Shown here: positions 58,043 through 64,000 of the stretch, piece after piece
Layout: each line of letters opens with the position of its first letter
How positions within the stretch are numbered: the stretch's first letter is position 1
DNA from: Candidatus Amarobacter glycogenicus
Lineage (GTDB): Bacteria > Chloroflexota > Dehalococcoidia > Tepidiformales > Tepidiformaceae
Assembly (NCBI GenBank): GCA_016719395.1
Contig: JADJZF010000007.1
Span: forward strand, 124,001-188,000
Reading direction: 5' to 3'
DNA: 64,000 bases
Notes under the pieces: generated by a model
Seen by the model: only the letters and a program-made list of their open reading frames with translations
The model's database searches: none
Told to the model about the DNA's origin: nothing
Program-made: the position numbers and the translations under genes

Positions 58043-59910
58043 TTCACGAAGCCGCGACGCCGCCCTTGCCGGGTCCCGTATCGCGTCAATCTCCCGGGTG
58101 AACGCACCACCGCCCGGCCGAACTCCAACGGCCGTCCGACGCCATCACCTTTCCAGAACGGCATCTTTCCGGGCTCGCCCGGCGCCGGTGACACAATGAC
58201 CTGGTCGCGCGTGATCTGTTCGATCCGCCACGTGCTGGCGCCAAGAAGGAACGTCTCGCCCGGGCGGCTCTCGTACACCATCTCCTCGTCGAGTTCGCCG
58301 ACGCGCGGCCCGCCAACTCCCAGGAACACGCCATAGAGCCCCCGGTCCGGGATCGTGCCCGCGTTGACCAGGGCGACGATGCGGGCGTCGCGGCGGCTCG
58401 AAAGTACGTCCGTCTCGCGGTCCCAGAGGATCCGTGGCTTCAGGTCGGCGAATTCATCCGACGGATACTGACCCGACAGCATGCCCAGCACGCCTTCGAG
58501 CTGTTCTCTGCTCAAGTCCGCGAAGTTGTAGCAGCGGCGGACCATCGCGAACAGTTCCTCGACCGTGAGGTCCTCCGACGCGCAGGCCGCCACCACCTGC
58601 TGGGCGAGCACATCGAGCGGATTCCGGGGAACCTCCGTCTTTTCGATGAGGCCCTTCCGCATGCGCTCCGTCACGACAGCGCATTCGAGCAGGTCGCCCC
58701 GGAACTTCGGGAAGATTCGCCCGATGCTGGTGGCGCCCACCTGGTGTCCCGCGCGGCCAACTCGCTGGAGCCCCCGAGCGACTGACTTCGGCGATTCAAC
58801 CTGGATGACGAGGTCGACCGCCCCCATGTCGACGCCCAGCTCCATCGAGCTGGTGCACACAAGCCCCGGGATCGTCCCCGCTTTCAGTCGTTCCTCCGCT
58901 TCGAGCCGCTGCTCGCGCGACACCGAACCGTGGTGGGCGAGCAAGAGTTCCTCGCCCGCAAGCTCGTTCACACGCGCAGCCAGCCGCTCCGCCAGGCGGC
59001 GGTTGTTCACGAAGAGCAACGTCGAACGATGGGAACGGACGAGTTCGAGCATCCGCGGGTAGAGCGCCGGCCAAATCGACGTTCGCGCTTCGGGACTGAC
59101 TTCTGACTCAGGGATCGGTCCCACGAGTTCGCCGAGCCGCGTCATGTCCTCCACCGGGACGACCACTTCAAGGTCCAACGACCGCTGCAGGCCGGCATCG
59201 GCGATGCGCACCGGCCGATCACCGCCGAGATACTTCGCGACCTCTTCGAGGGGCCGCTGCGTGGCCGAGAGGCCGATCCGCTGGAAAGACCGTCCAGTCA
59301 GCCGCTCCAGCCGCTCCAGCGATAGGGCCAGGTGCGCCCCTCGCTTCGTCCCCGCCATCGTGTGGATCTCGTCAATGATGACCGTCTCCACCGTTTCGAG
59401 GATCGCCTTCGAGCGTGACGTCAGCATCAGGTAGAGGGATTCTGGTGTGGTGATCAGGATGTCCGGCGGGTCCTTGCGCAGGTCCTCGCGTTCGCGCGAA
59501 GGAGTGTCTCCCGTTCTCGTCGCAACCGCGATGTCCGGAGGGGGTAGTCCTTCCCGGGCCGCGGCGATTCGGAGGCCGGCAAGGGGCGCCCGCAGATTGC
59601 GCTCGATGTCATACGACAGCGCCTTCAGCGGAGAAACGTAGAGGACAGAGACGCCCGCGCGGACGACCTTACCTCCCCTGCCGGTGGGAAGCGGCGGGCG
59701 GTTCGCCAGCCGGTCGAGACACCACAGGAACGCCGCCAGCGTCTTGCCCGACCCCGTCGGCGCCAGGAGGAGCGTGTGTTCGCCACTCCCGATCGCACGC
59801 CACCCGAGCTCCTGGGCCTTCGTTGGCGCCTCGAACGAATCCGCAAACCAGGCACGCGCTGCCGGGCTGAACTGTTCGAGGGCCGGGACGGGGTTCGCTA
59901 CGCGCGCCAT
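57901..59910 (-). CDS. lhr: Lhr-like ATP-dependent helicase, N-terminal part (frameshifted)
   Basis: Starts at ATG 59910 (MARVANPVPALEQFSP). Helicase motifs are in order: Q-like APTKAQELGWRAI, Walker A LLAPTGSGKTLAAF, Ia, Walker B VIIDEIHTMAG (DEIH), III GLSATQRP, and motif VI GLQRVGRAGHQVG with IV-V LLFVNNRRLAERLA and STMELGVD-like CTSSMELGVDMG. Family similarity runs to GRPLEFGRAV at about 58110; the following ~65 residues to the stop at 57901 are out of frame. With the other fragment the gene spans 55454-59910, about 1485 residues. One missing base (gcggtggtgcg, 58105-58115) explains the split. Confidence 0.88.
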   Translation of the reverse strand: MARVANPVPALEQFSPAARAWFADSFEAPTKAQELGWRAIGSGEHTLLLAPTGSGKTLAAFLWCLDRLANRPPLPTGRGGKVVRAGVSVLYVSPLKALSYDIERNLRAPLAGLRIAAAREGLPPPDIAVATRTGDTPSREREDLRKDPPDILITTPESLYLMLTSRSKAILETVETVIIDEIHTMAGTKRGAHLALSLERLERLTGRSFQRIGLSATQRPLEEVAKYLGGDRPVRIADAGLQRSLDLEVVVPVEDMTRLGELVGPIPESEVSPEARTSIWPALYPRMLELVRSHRSTLLFVNNRRLAERLAARVNELAGEELLLAHHGSVSREQRLEAEERLKAGTIPGLVCTSSMELGVDMGAVDLVIQVESPKSVARGLQRVGRAGHQVGATSIGRIFPKFRGDLLECAVVTERMRKGLIEKTEVPRNPLDVLAQQVVAACASEDLTVEELFAMVRRCYNFADLSREQLEGVLGMLSGQYPSDEFADLKPRILWDRETDVLSSRRDARIVALVNAGTIPDRGLYGVFLGVGGPRVGELDEEMVYESRPGETFLLGASTWRIEQITRDQVIVSPAPGEPGKMPFWKGDGVGRPLEFGRAVVRSPGRLTRYGTRQGRRRGFVKCTTWMRTPSRISWPISRTRRRRRGTSRRTGRSLWSSTGTNWATGGW

Positions 59911-59956
59911 CAGGGCATTGTGACAGAAGTCCCCGGCGTTAGCACAAGTGTTCGGC

Positions 59957-60406
59957 TTACTTCTTCGTGGGAGCCCGCCGCCGGACCCTGGCAGCAACGG
60001 GCTCGTCGGGATCGATCTTCGGCAGGCCCTGCACGGCCGTCGTCACGAACCCCAGGTGCGCCCGGCGTTCATCGCCTTCCGGGTGGATCTCAACGCGGTA
60101 GATCGTCTGGTAAGGGATGAAGCTCTGGATCGGGTGCTCGTGGTCCGGGATCGATGTCTGGAGCGCGACCCATTCCTCCGCCACGCCCGAGATGCCGTTC
60201 ACGTAGTGGGTCACGCCATCGACCGTCATCAGCTCCACGACGGGAGCGACACACGCCACCTGCTTGCAGAACCCCGCGATCGCGGGAGGGAGCACCTGTT
60301 CGAAAAACGCGCGGTCGAACGGGACGCCATTGTTGCCTCCTCCGGCGGGCATCGGCGCAACAACACCGGGTGGGAGGTAGATAACACGAGATCCCTGCTG
60401 AGTCAT
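59957..60406 (-). CDS. Conserved hypothetical protein
   Basis: 149 residues from ATG 60406. The sequence has GSRVIYLPPGVVAPMP, GVPFDRAFFEQVLPPAIAGF, VELMTVDGVTHYVNGISGVA and TSIPDHEHPIQSFIPYQTIY, then a basic end (AARVRRRAPTKK). No membrane segment or known motif. It is 46 nt upstream of lhr on the same strand. The promoter has a good layout with the -10 exactly 6 nt before ATG, so it is probably leaderless. Confidence 0.65.
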   Translation of the reverse strand: MTQQGSRVIYLPPGVVAPMPAGGGNNGVPFDRAFFEQVLPPAIAGFCKQVACVAPVVELMTVDGVTHYVNGISGVAEEWVALQTSIPDHEHPIQSFIPYQTIYRVEIHPEGDERRAHLGFVTTAVQGLPKIDPDEPVAARVRRRAPTKK

Positions 60407-60441
60407 GCGCGGAGGGTAGGTAATGCGCGACCGGGTGACAA
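60404..60441 (-). promoter_or_regulatory. Minus-strand promoter, leaderless layout
   Basis: On the minus strand TTGTCA (60436-60441) and TACCCT (60413-60418) are 17 nt apart, and ATG 60406 starts 6 nt after the -10. The -35 matches TTGACA at five of six positions. Confidence 0.55.
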
Positions 60442-60540
60442 CTGAGCAAGCGACATAGACGCGCGACGCCGCAATGGCTATGATTTTCATAGCGACAAGC
60501 GTCGACAACAAGAAGCCGCATCCCGCTGGAGGCCTCAGCC

Positions 60541-60930
60541 ATGACGACCGAATCCGAAGCCCCCGTAGTCCTCGTCAACATCACCGAGAAGGCCGCCGAG
60601 AAGGCGAAGGCCCTGCTCGAAGCCCGCGAACTGACGGATGGCGCGCTCCGCGTCTTCATCGCCGGCGGCGGTTGCAGCGGCTACCAGTACGGCATGGCGC
60701 TCGCCCGCGCCGCTGAAGAAGACGACATCATCCTCGAACAGTCCGGCATCAAGATTGTCATCGACCCGGAAAGCGCCCAGTACCTCTCCGGCGCCGAGAT
60801 CGATTATGTCGACGACATCATGAAGAGCGGCTTCTCGATCTTCAATCCGAACGCCACCAAGTCATGCGCCTGCGGCTCCAGCTTCCAGACTGCGGACGGA
60901 AGCGGCCAGCCCCGCGCCTGCGGCAGCTGA
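60541..60930 (+). CDS. ErpA/IscA-type iron-sulfur carrier
   Basis: 129 residues. VNITEKAAEKAKALLEA, LRVFIAGGGCSGYQYGMAL and the C-terminal SCACGSSF give the three conserved cysteines C45, C109 and C111. A-type carriers hold and pass [2Fe-2S] or [4Fe-4S] clusters to targets. The extra 10 residues after the CxC motif are not conserved. A GGAGG ribosome binding site lies close upstream, and a stem-loop terminator follows. Confidence 0.92.
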   Translation: MTTESEAPVVLVNITEKAAEKAKALLEARELTDGALRVFIAGGGCSGYQYGMALARAAEEDDIILEQSGIKIVIDPESAQYLSGAEIDYVDDIMKSGFSIFNPNATKSCACGSSFQTADGSGQPRACGS

Positions 60931-60956
60931 TCGCCGGCTAATCCCACTTCGAAATC

Positions 60957-60995
60957 ACGAACGGGGCCGATTCAAGTTGGCCCCGTTTTTCGTGC
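60957..60995. terminator. Bidirectional terminator between convergent genes
   Basis: AACGGGGCC (60960-60968) pairs with GGCCCCGTT (60979-60987), extended by CACGA/TCGTG flanks. The plus strand has TTTTT after the stem and the minus strand also runs into a short T/A region, so it can serve ErpA (plus) and the small membrane protein (minus). Confidence 0.75.
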
Positions 60996-61205
60996 TCACC
61001 ACGCACCGTACAGAACCCGGAAGAGTTCAAACAGATGGTGCATCGGGCGCAGGATCACAGCGACCGGAACGACGACCAGGAACACGATCACGCGGCGCCA
61101 TCGGATGGCAGAGAGTGGCTCCAATGGTTCCAGGTACTCAGGGATCTCGCCGGCAAACGGATCAAATGCCGGACCATCGGGGGGCTTCCGCCAGGGCAGC
61201 CGCAT
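60996..61205 (-). CDS. Small membrane protein, unknown
   Basis: 69 residues from ATG 61205, chosen because GGAGGAG lies 5 nt upstream. The N-terminus is PWRKPPDGPAFDPFAGEIPE, then a C-terminal membrane segment (VIVFLVVVPVAVIL) and an amphipathic end (HHLFELFRVLYGAW). Probably tail-anchored. No family recognised. Confidence 0.6.
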   Translation of the reverse strand: MRLPWRKPPDGPAFDPFAGEIPEYLEPLEPLSAIRWRRVIVFLVVVPVAVILRPMHHLFELFRVLYGAW

Positions 61206-61248
61206 TACCGCTCCTCCGTACACCAGGAGGATCGGCAGTGCTGGCCGG

Positions 61249-61902
61249 TTACATCAGGTTGCGCATCAACTGCGTCTCACTCGTGAGGAACACCATCGAA
61301 GCCCGGGTGGCTGCCCGCAGGCGGCCGAACTCCGCGTCGGTCACGGCCATCTCGTCGAACTTCTCGAGCTCCCCCAGCGAGTCGAACTCCGCCACGATCG
61401 AGACACCACTGGTGTGGCCCGTCATCTTCGACCAAACGCTGGTGTGCGCATCAATTCCGCGCTGCTTCTGGTAATCAAGCGCTACCGATACCGAGAGGAC
61501 GAATTCCCGGTGGCTGCCCGGTTTCACGTCTCCGTGCAGGACGCGCATGTACTTCCGCGGCGCAGTCGCATCCTCGGAGGTCATCAGCCCTTCGGAGTGG
61601 TAGGCGAGGCGCAGGATCGACACTTCGGAGTCTTCGTAGATCATCGCCGAACGCACTTCGCGGCGGACAATCGCGAACCGCGAGTCCTCCGTCGCCAGGT
61701 CGGTCCACTTCTCCAGGTCCTCGAGCGTGTTGAAGTCGGCGGCGATGACGACGGAGTTGTTCTGGCCGGTCATGGCGCCCCAGACCGCCGTCCGCGCACG
61801 GATGCCCCGCTCGGTCTGGAATGTGTTCGCCTCGCGCATGGCGCTCAAGAAGTCTCGGGTTTGCCCCTGCGCGACAACGCCAACCAAGATCCGACGGTAC
61901 AT
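61249..61902 (-). CDS. Protein with two tandem dimeric-barrel repeats
   Basis: 217 residues made of two copies of a 95-105 residue unit. Unit 1 has RRILVGVVAQGQTRDFLSAM, RTAVWGAMTGQNNSVVIAAD and DLEKWTDLATEDSRFAIVRR; unit 2 has MRVLHGDVKPGSHREFVLSV, HTSVWSKMTGHTSGVSIVAE and ELEKFDEMAVTDAEFGRLRA. The pattern fits a dimeric alpha/beta-barrel (EthD/NIPSNAP/ABM-like) domain duplicated by gene fusion. Function unknown. A GGAG lies 6 nt before ATG 61902. Confidence 0.7.
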   Translation of the reverse strand: MYRRILVGVVAQGQTRDFLSAMREANTFQTERGIRARTAVWGAMTGQNNSVVIAADFNTLEDLEKWTDLATEDSRFAIVRREVRSAMIYEDSEVSILRLAYHSEGLMTSEDATAPRKYMRVLHGDVKPGSHREFVLSVSVALDYQKQRGIDAHTSVWSKMTGHTSGVSIVAEFDSLGELEKFDEMAVTDAEFGRLRAATRASMVFLTSETQLMRNLM

Positions 61903-61985
61903 TCATGACTCCAATGCCCGGGTTCGCAGACCCGGCGGGCGCAGTGTACCAGAGAGAAAGGCCGTCCTCCTTCCAGCAACGGAAC

Positions 61986-62001
61986 TATAATCCCCACGAT
62001 G
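61986..62001 (+). promoter_or_regulatory. -10 element seven bases before start codon
   Basis: A perfect TATAAT at 61986-61991, 7 nt, then ATG 61999; no Shine-Dalgarno sequence. Leaderless layout with the best -10 of the set. Confidence 0.5.
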
Positions 62002-62304
62002 TCGCTCTTCGTCGCCTACTTTCGCTTCAAGCCCGGCACCAACGCGCTCCAGGGCCTGATGGCATTCGAACGCCGAAAGACCTTCCAGCACCCGCCACAG
62101 GCCAGGGTCCTGGGCGAATATTGGGTGAACGCCCCCGAAGGCGACCCGCAGGTCGTGGTCGTGTGGGAAGCCGAAGACGAAGGGCCCGCCGATTACTACG
62201 ATGCCGCCTGGGGCGACATCTTCGATATCACGACGTCCCTCGCCAGCCTGCCGGTCTCGGAGATTCCCGAAGACCTGCCGGAACAACTCCGCTCCAGGAT
62301 GTAG
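61999..62304 (+). CDS. Small alpha/beta-barrel-like protein, unknown
   Basis: 101 residues: SLFVAYFRFKPGTNALQGLM, RVLGEYWVNAPEGDPQVVVV, ADYYDAAWGDIFDITTSLA. The order of strands and helices, and size, resemble muconolactone isomerase or DUF3303-like dimeric-barrel proteins. No catalytic residues can be named. The next gene begins 6 nt after the stop, so they are probably co-transcribed. Confidence 0.6.
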   Translation: MSLFVAYFRFKPGTNALQGLMAFERRKTFQHPPQARVLGEYWVNAPEGDPQVVVVWEAEDEGPADYYDAAWGDIFDITTSLASLPVSEIPEDLPEQLRSRM

Positions 62305-62310
62305 GCTCCG

Positions 62311-62889
62311 ATGGACGCGCCAGGCGCACACCCAGGCAGTCTCGGCCACCGAATTGTCGTCGTGGGACCCAGTTGCTCCGGCAAATCGACCCTGGCAAGC
62401 CAGCTTGCCGCCCTCAGCGGTGCGAGTTTCATCGAACTCGACGCCCTTTTCTGGAAGCCCAACTGGCAAGAGAGCGACCCGGAGGAGTTCCGGATGCGGT
62501 TGGTGGAGGCGCACGCCGCGGACGCGTGGGTCACCGCCGGCAACTATCTCCGGCACACGTTGGCCACGGTCTGGCCTCGGGCCGACACTATCATCTGGCT
62601 GGACTTCCCGCTCTACCTGACGTCGTGGCGCGTCGTCGTCCGCTCCTGGCGGCGGTGGCGGAGCCGCGAACTGCTCTGGGGCACGAACGCGGAGAAGTTC
62701 TGGGACCAATTGATGATCTGGAGCCCGCAACGATCGCTCATCGGCTACACCATCTCCCGCCGTCGCCAGTCCCGGGCAGCCTTCCTCGAAGCAATGACCG
62801 ACCCGCAGTTCCGCCAGGTCCGCTTCCTCCGGCTGACTTCACAGGGTGAAGTCAGCACCTTGCTCGCGCGCGCCGCCCGGGCAGTCTAG
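62311..62889 (+). CDS. P-loop kinase (adenylate-kinase/FlaR-like)
   Basis: 192 residues. Walker A GPSCSGKST at 19-27 and the substrate-binding FIELDALFWKPNWQESDPEE segment are typical of topology-modulation FlaR/DUF-type P-loop kinases, with WVTAGNYLRHTLATVWPRAD and IIWLDFPLYLTSWRVV following. Arg-rich lid: VVRSWRRWRSRELLWG. The substrate is unknown. Confidence 0.8.
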   Translation: MDAPGAHPGSLGHRIVVVGPSCSGKSTLASQLAALSGASFIELDALFWKPNWQESDPEEFRMRLVEAHAADAWVTAGNYLRHTLATVWPRADTIIWLDFPLYLTSWRVVVRSWRRWRSRELLWGTNAEKFWDQLMIWSPQRSLIGYTISRRRQSRAAFLEAMTDPQFRQVRFLRLTSQGEVSTLLARAARAV

Positions 62890-62924
62890 GCCCGGACGGC
62901 GAGATTTCGCGTTCGGCGAAAGAC

Positions 62925-63737
62925 CTATCGCCCCTTGAACGCCGGCTCGCGACGCTCCGCGAACGCGCTCAACGACTCCTTGAAGTCCTCCGTCTGGGCC
63001 AGCGGCAGGAGCTGGAGGAGGATGTGGTCCACGGCCGCCTCGAACGTTTCATCCTGTCCGAGACGCATCATGCGCTTTGTCGCCTGGACCGCCAGGGGTG
63101 CGTTGTTGGCGATCTTGTGAGCCCACGACTTCGCCTCAGTCATCAGCTCATCGTGCGGGACCACCTTGTTCACGAGGCCGAGCTCGAGCGAGCGCTGTGC
63201 GTCCAGGACGTCGCCCATGAACGCAACCTCGGCGGCCTTCGCCCAACCGAGCAGCCGCGGCAAGTACCAGCAGCCGCCGCTTTCCGGTACGATCCCGCGC
63301 TTCGCAAAGACCGCGCCCATCTTCGCGTTCTCGCTTGCGATGCGGATGTCGCAGCCGAGCGCGAGGTCCATCCCGTAACCGGCGGCGGCGCCGTTCAGGG
63401 CACAAACGATCGGCTTGTCCATCCGGTTAATGACGATCGGAGGCGAGTTGTGAAGGTCGAACATCTGGTAGCCGCGGCCACCGAGTTGGATGGCGCCGTC
63501 GCTCTTGTCGCCTCCCTGTGCTTTCAGGTCGAGACCCGAGCAGAATCCGCGCCCCGCGCCGGTGATGATGATGGCGCGCACGTCCCGGTCTACGTTCGCC
63601 GCCTGGAGTGTCGTGGAAAGTGCGGCCAGCATCGGCCCGGTGATAGCGTTCAGGCGGTCGGGGCGGTTGAACGTGATCGTAAGGACGTTGCCGTCCTGTT
63701 CGAGCAGCAGCTCGTCGGTCGGGGATGGAGGGATCAT
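62925..63737 (-). CDS. Enoyl-CoA hydratase/isomerase family protein
   Basis: 270 residues of the crotonase fold: LTITFNRPDRLNAITGPMLA, AIIITGAGRGFCSGLDLKAQ, KPIVCALNGAAAGYGMDLAL (oxyanion hole), and GIVPESGGCWYLPRLLGWAK. The glutamate of PESGG corresponds to the second catalytic glutamate of hydratases; the first position (AKMGAVF) lacks it, so isomerase or another crotonase activity remains possible. GGAG lies 11 nt before ATG 63737. Confidence 0.9.
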   Translation of the reverse strand: MIPPSPTDELLLEQDGNVLTITFNRPDRLNAITGPMLAALSTTLQAANVDRDVRAIIITGAGRGFCSGLDLKAQGGDKSDGAIQLGGRGYQMFDLHNSPPIVINRMDKPIVCALNGAAAGYGMDLALGCDIRIASENAKMGAVFAKRGIVPESGGCWYLPRLLGWAKAAEVAFMGDVLDAQRSLELGLVNKVVPHDELMTEAKSWAHKIANNAPLAVQATKRMMRLGQDETFEAAVDHILLQLLPLAQTEDFKESLSAFAERREPAFKGR

Positions 63738-63840
63738 GGTGTGGCTACTCCGTTTGACGTCAAAGAATGTCGGGCGAGTGTTGCATCACAGCACTGACGC
63801 TGCAACCGACACGCTTTCAACGAACCCGCGCCACGGCTGG

Positions 63841-64000
63841 CTACTTCAACAGGAACTCGTGGAGCGTCAGGCCGCTGTCCTTCACCTGCTGGGCGACTCC
63901 CTTGCCGACGTAACGGATGTGCCACGGTTCCGACGCGTATCCCGTGATGGCTTCCTTGCCATCCGGATAGCTGACAACAAACCCGAACTTGTAGGAATTG
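63841..64000 (-). CDS. VanY/LdcB-type D-alanyl-D-alanine carboxypeptidase, C-terminal part (cut by window edge)
   Basis: Reading the minus strand from the right edge gives NSYKFGFVVSYPDGKEAITG, YASEPWHIRYVGKGVAQQ and LTLHEFLLK, then TAG at 63843-63841. The EPWHxRYVG motif with its zinc-binding histidine is typical of M15B peptidases that trim peptidoglycan side chains. Only the last 53 residues are inside the window. Confidence 0.85.
   Translation of the reverse strand, partial: NSYKFGFVVSYPDGKEAITGYASEPWHIRYVGKGVAQQVKDSGLTLHEFLLK

Noticed and set aside
1..64000. tRNA, rRNA, CRISPR arrays, prophage or transposase genes
   Set aside because: I looked for TPsiC-loop-like GGTTCGAATC words, repeat-spacer periodicity, and integrase or DDE motifs by eye and found none; a covariance-model search could still find a divergent RNA.

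Overview
The window is high-GC bacterial chromosomal DNA, gene-dense, with many 1-8 nt gene overlaps and no tRNA, rRNA, CRISPR array or recognisable transposase. The gene mix (family III CoA-transferases, luciferase-like monooxygenases, acyl-CoA metabolism, RNase Y, a FliM/CheC/CheX chemotaxis set, secreted proteins ending in a short PLxA(K/R)D tail) suggests a Chloroflexota-like, possibly Dehalococcoidia-related, aerobic or facultative heterotroph. This placement is inference from gene content, not from a marker phylogeny.

Layout. 1-4.7 kb: the end of a DUF885 protein, cinA, a DUF4258/DUF2283 toxin-antitoxin-like pair with a frameshift in the first gene, an amidohydrolase, and a luciferase-like gene whose 3' half runs into an almost T-free, C-saturated block (about 3540-4012) that looks like damaged sequence. 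4.7-8.4 kb: a HAD hydrolase, a secreted three-repeat protein broken by a C-run frameshift, a TauE/SafE transporter, and a two-gene operon of unknown function. 8.7-11.8 kb: a 1033-residue ATPase/LuxR regulator with two C-terminal HTH domains. 11.8-13.95 kb: a low-GC island with a multiply frameshifted gene, a small hypothetical gene and an M64 metallopeptidase. 14-15.8 kb: a small oxygenase-type cluster (muconolactone-isomerase-like, broken flavin reductase, ABM monooxygenase, Rieske protein). 15.9-20.5 kb: a PLP enzyme, a kinase and an MBL hydrolase, then 3-hydroxyacyl-CoA dehydrogenase divergent from a two-gene MaoC dehydratase, with two abutting palindromic operators between them. 20.7-25.9 kb: TRIC channel, then rny-ymdB-PHP-fabZ and a J-domain-like membrane protein.

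26.2-34.4 kb is the main functional block: fliM, an unknown 116-residue gene and cheX on the minus strand, divergent from cheW-cheA-cheC-cheD-cheY-cheB-cheR on the plus strand. This is a nearly complete chemosensory pathway ending at the flagellar switch; no receptor and no other flagellar gene lies in the window. 34.4-44.7 kb holds a PAP2 protein, a frameshifted flippase-like protein, a CoA-transferase, two CaiB-type CoA-transferases, a methyltransferase, acetyl-CoA synthetase and an acyl-CoA dehydrogenase: acyl-CoA activation and breakdown. 44.8-51.9 kb is rich in envelope and secreted proteins (lipoprotein, matrixin-type protease, M23 peptidase, two FmdB-like zinc ribbons) plus a second luciferase-like monooxygenase and a hydrolase. 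52-64 kb has a stand-alone ADP-forming acyl-CoA synthetase alpha chain, a shortened glutamyl-tRNA reductase-like protein, a Nei/Fpg glycosylase overlapping a frameshifted Lhr helicase, an ErpA-type Fe-S carrier, small barrel proteins, a P-loop kinase, an enoyl-CoA hydratase and the end of a VanY-type carboxypeptidase.

Two cross-cutting signals stand out. First, at least six genes carry a -10-like TANNNT hexamer exactly 6 nt before the start codon, as expected for leaderless transcripts. Second, an unusually large number of otherwise good genes are interrupted by single-base shifts, two of them in C5 runs, so sequence error must be separated from real gene decay before functional conclusions are drawn.
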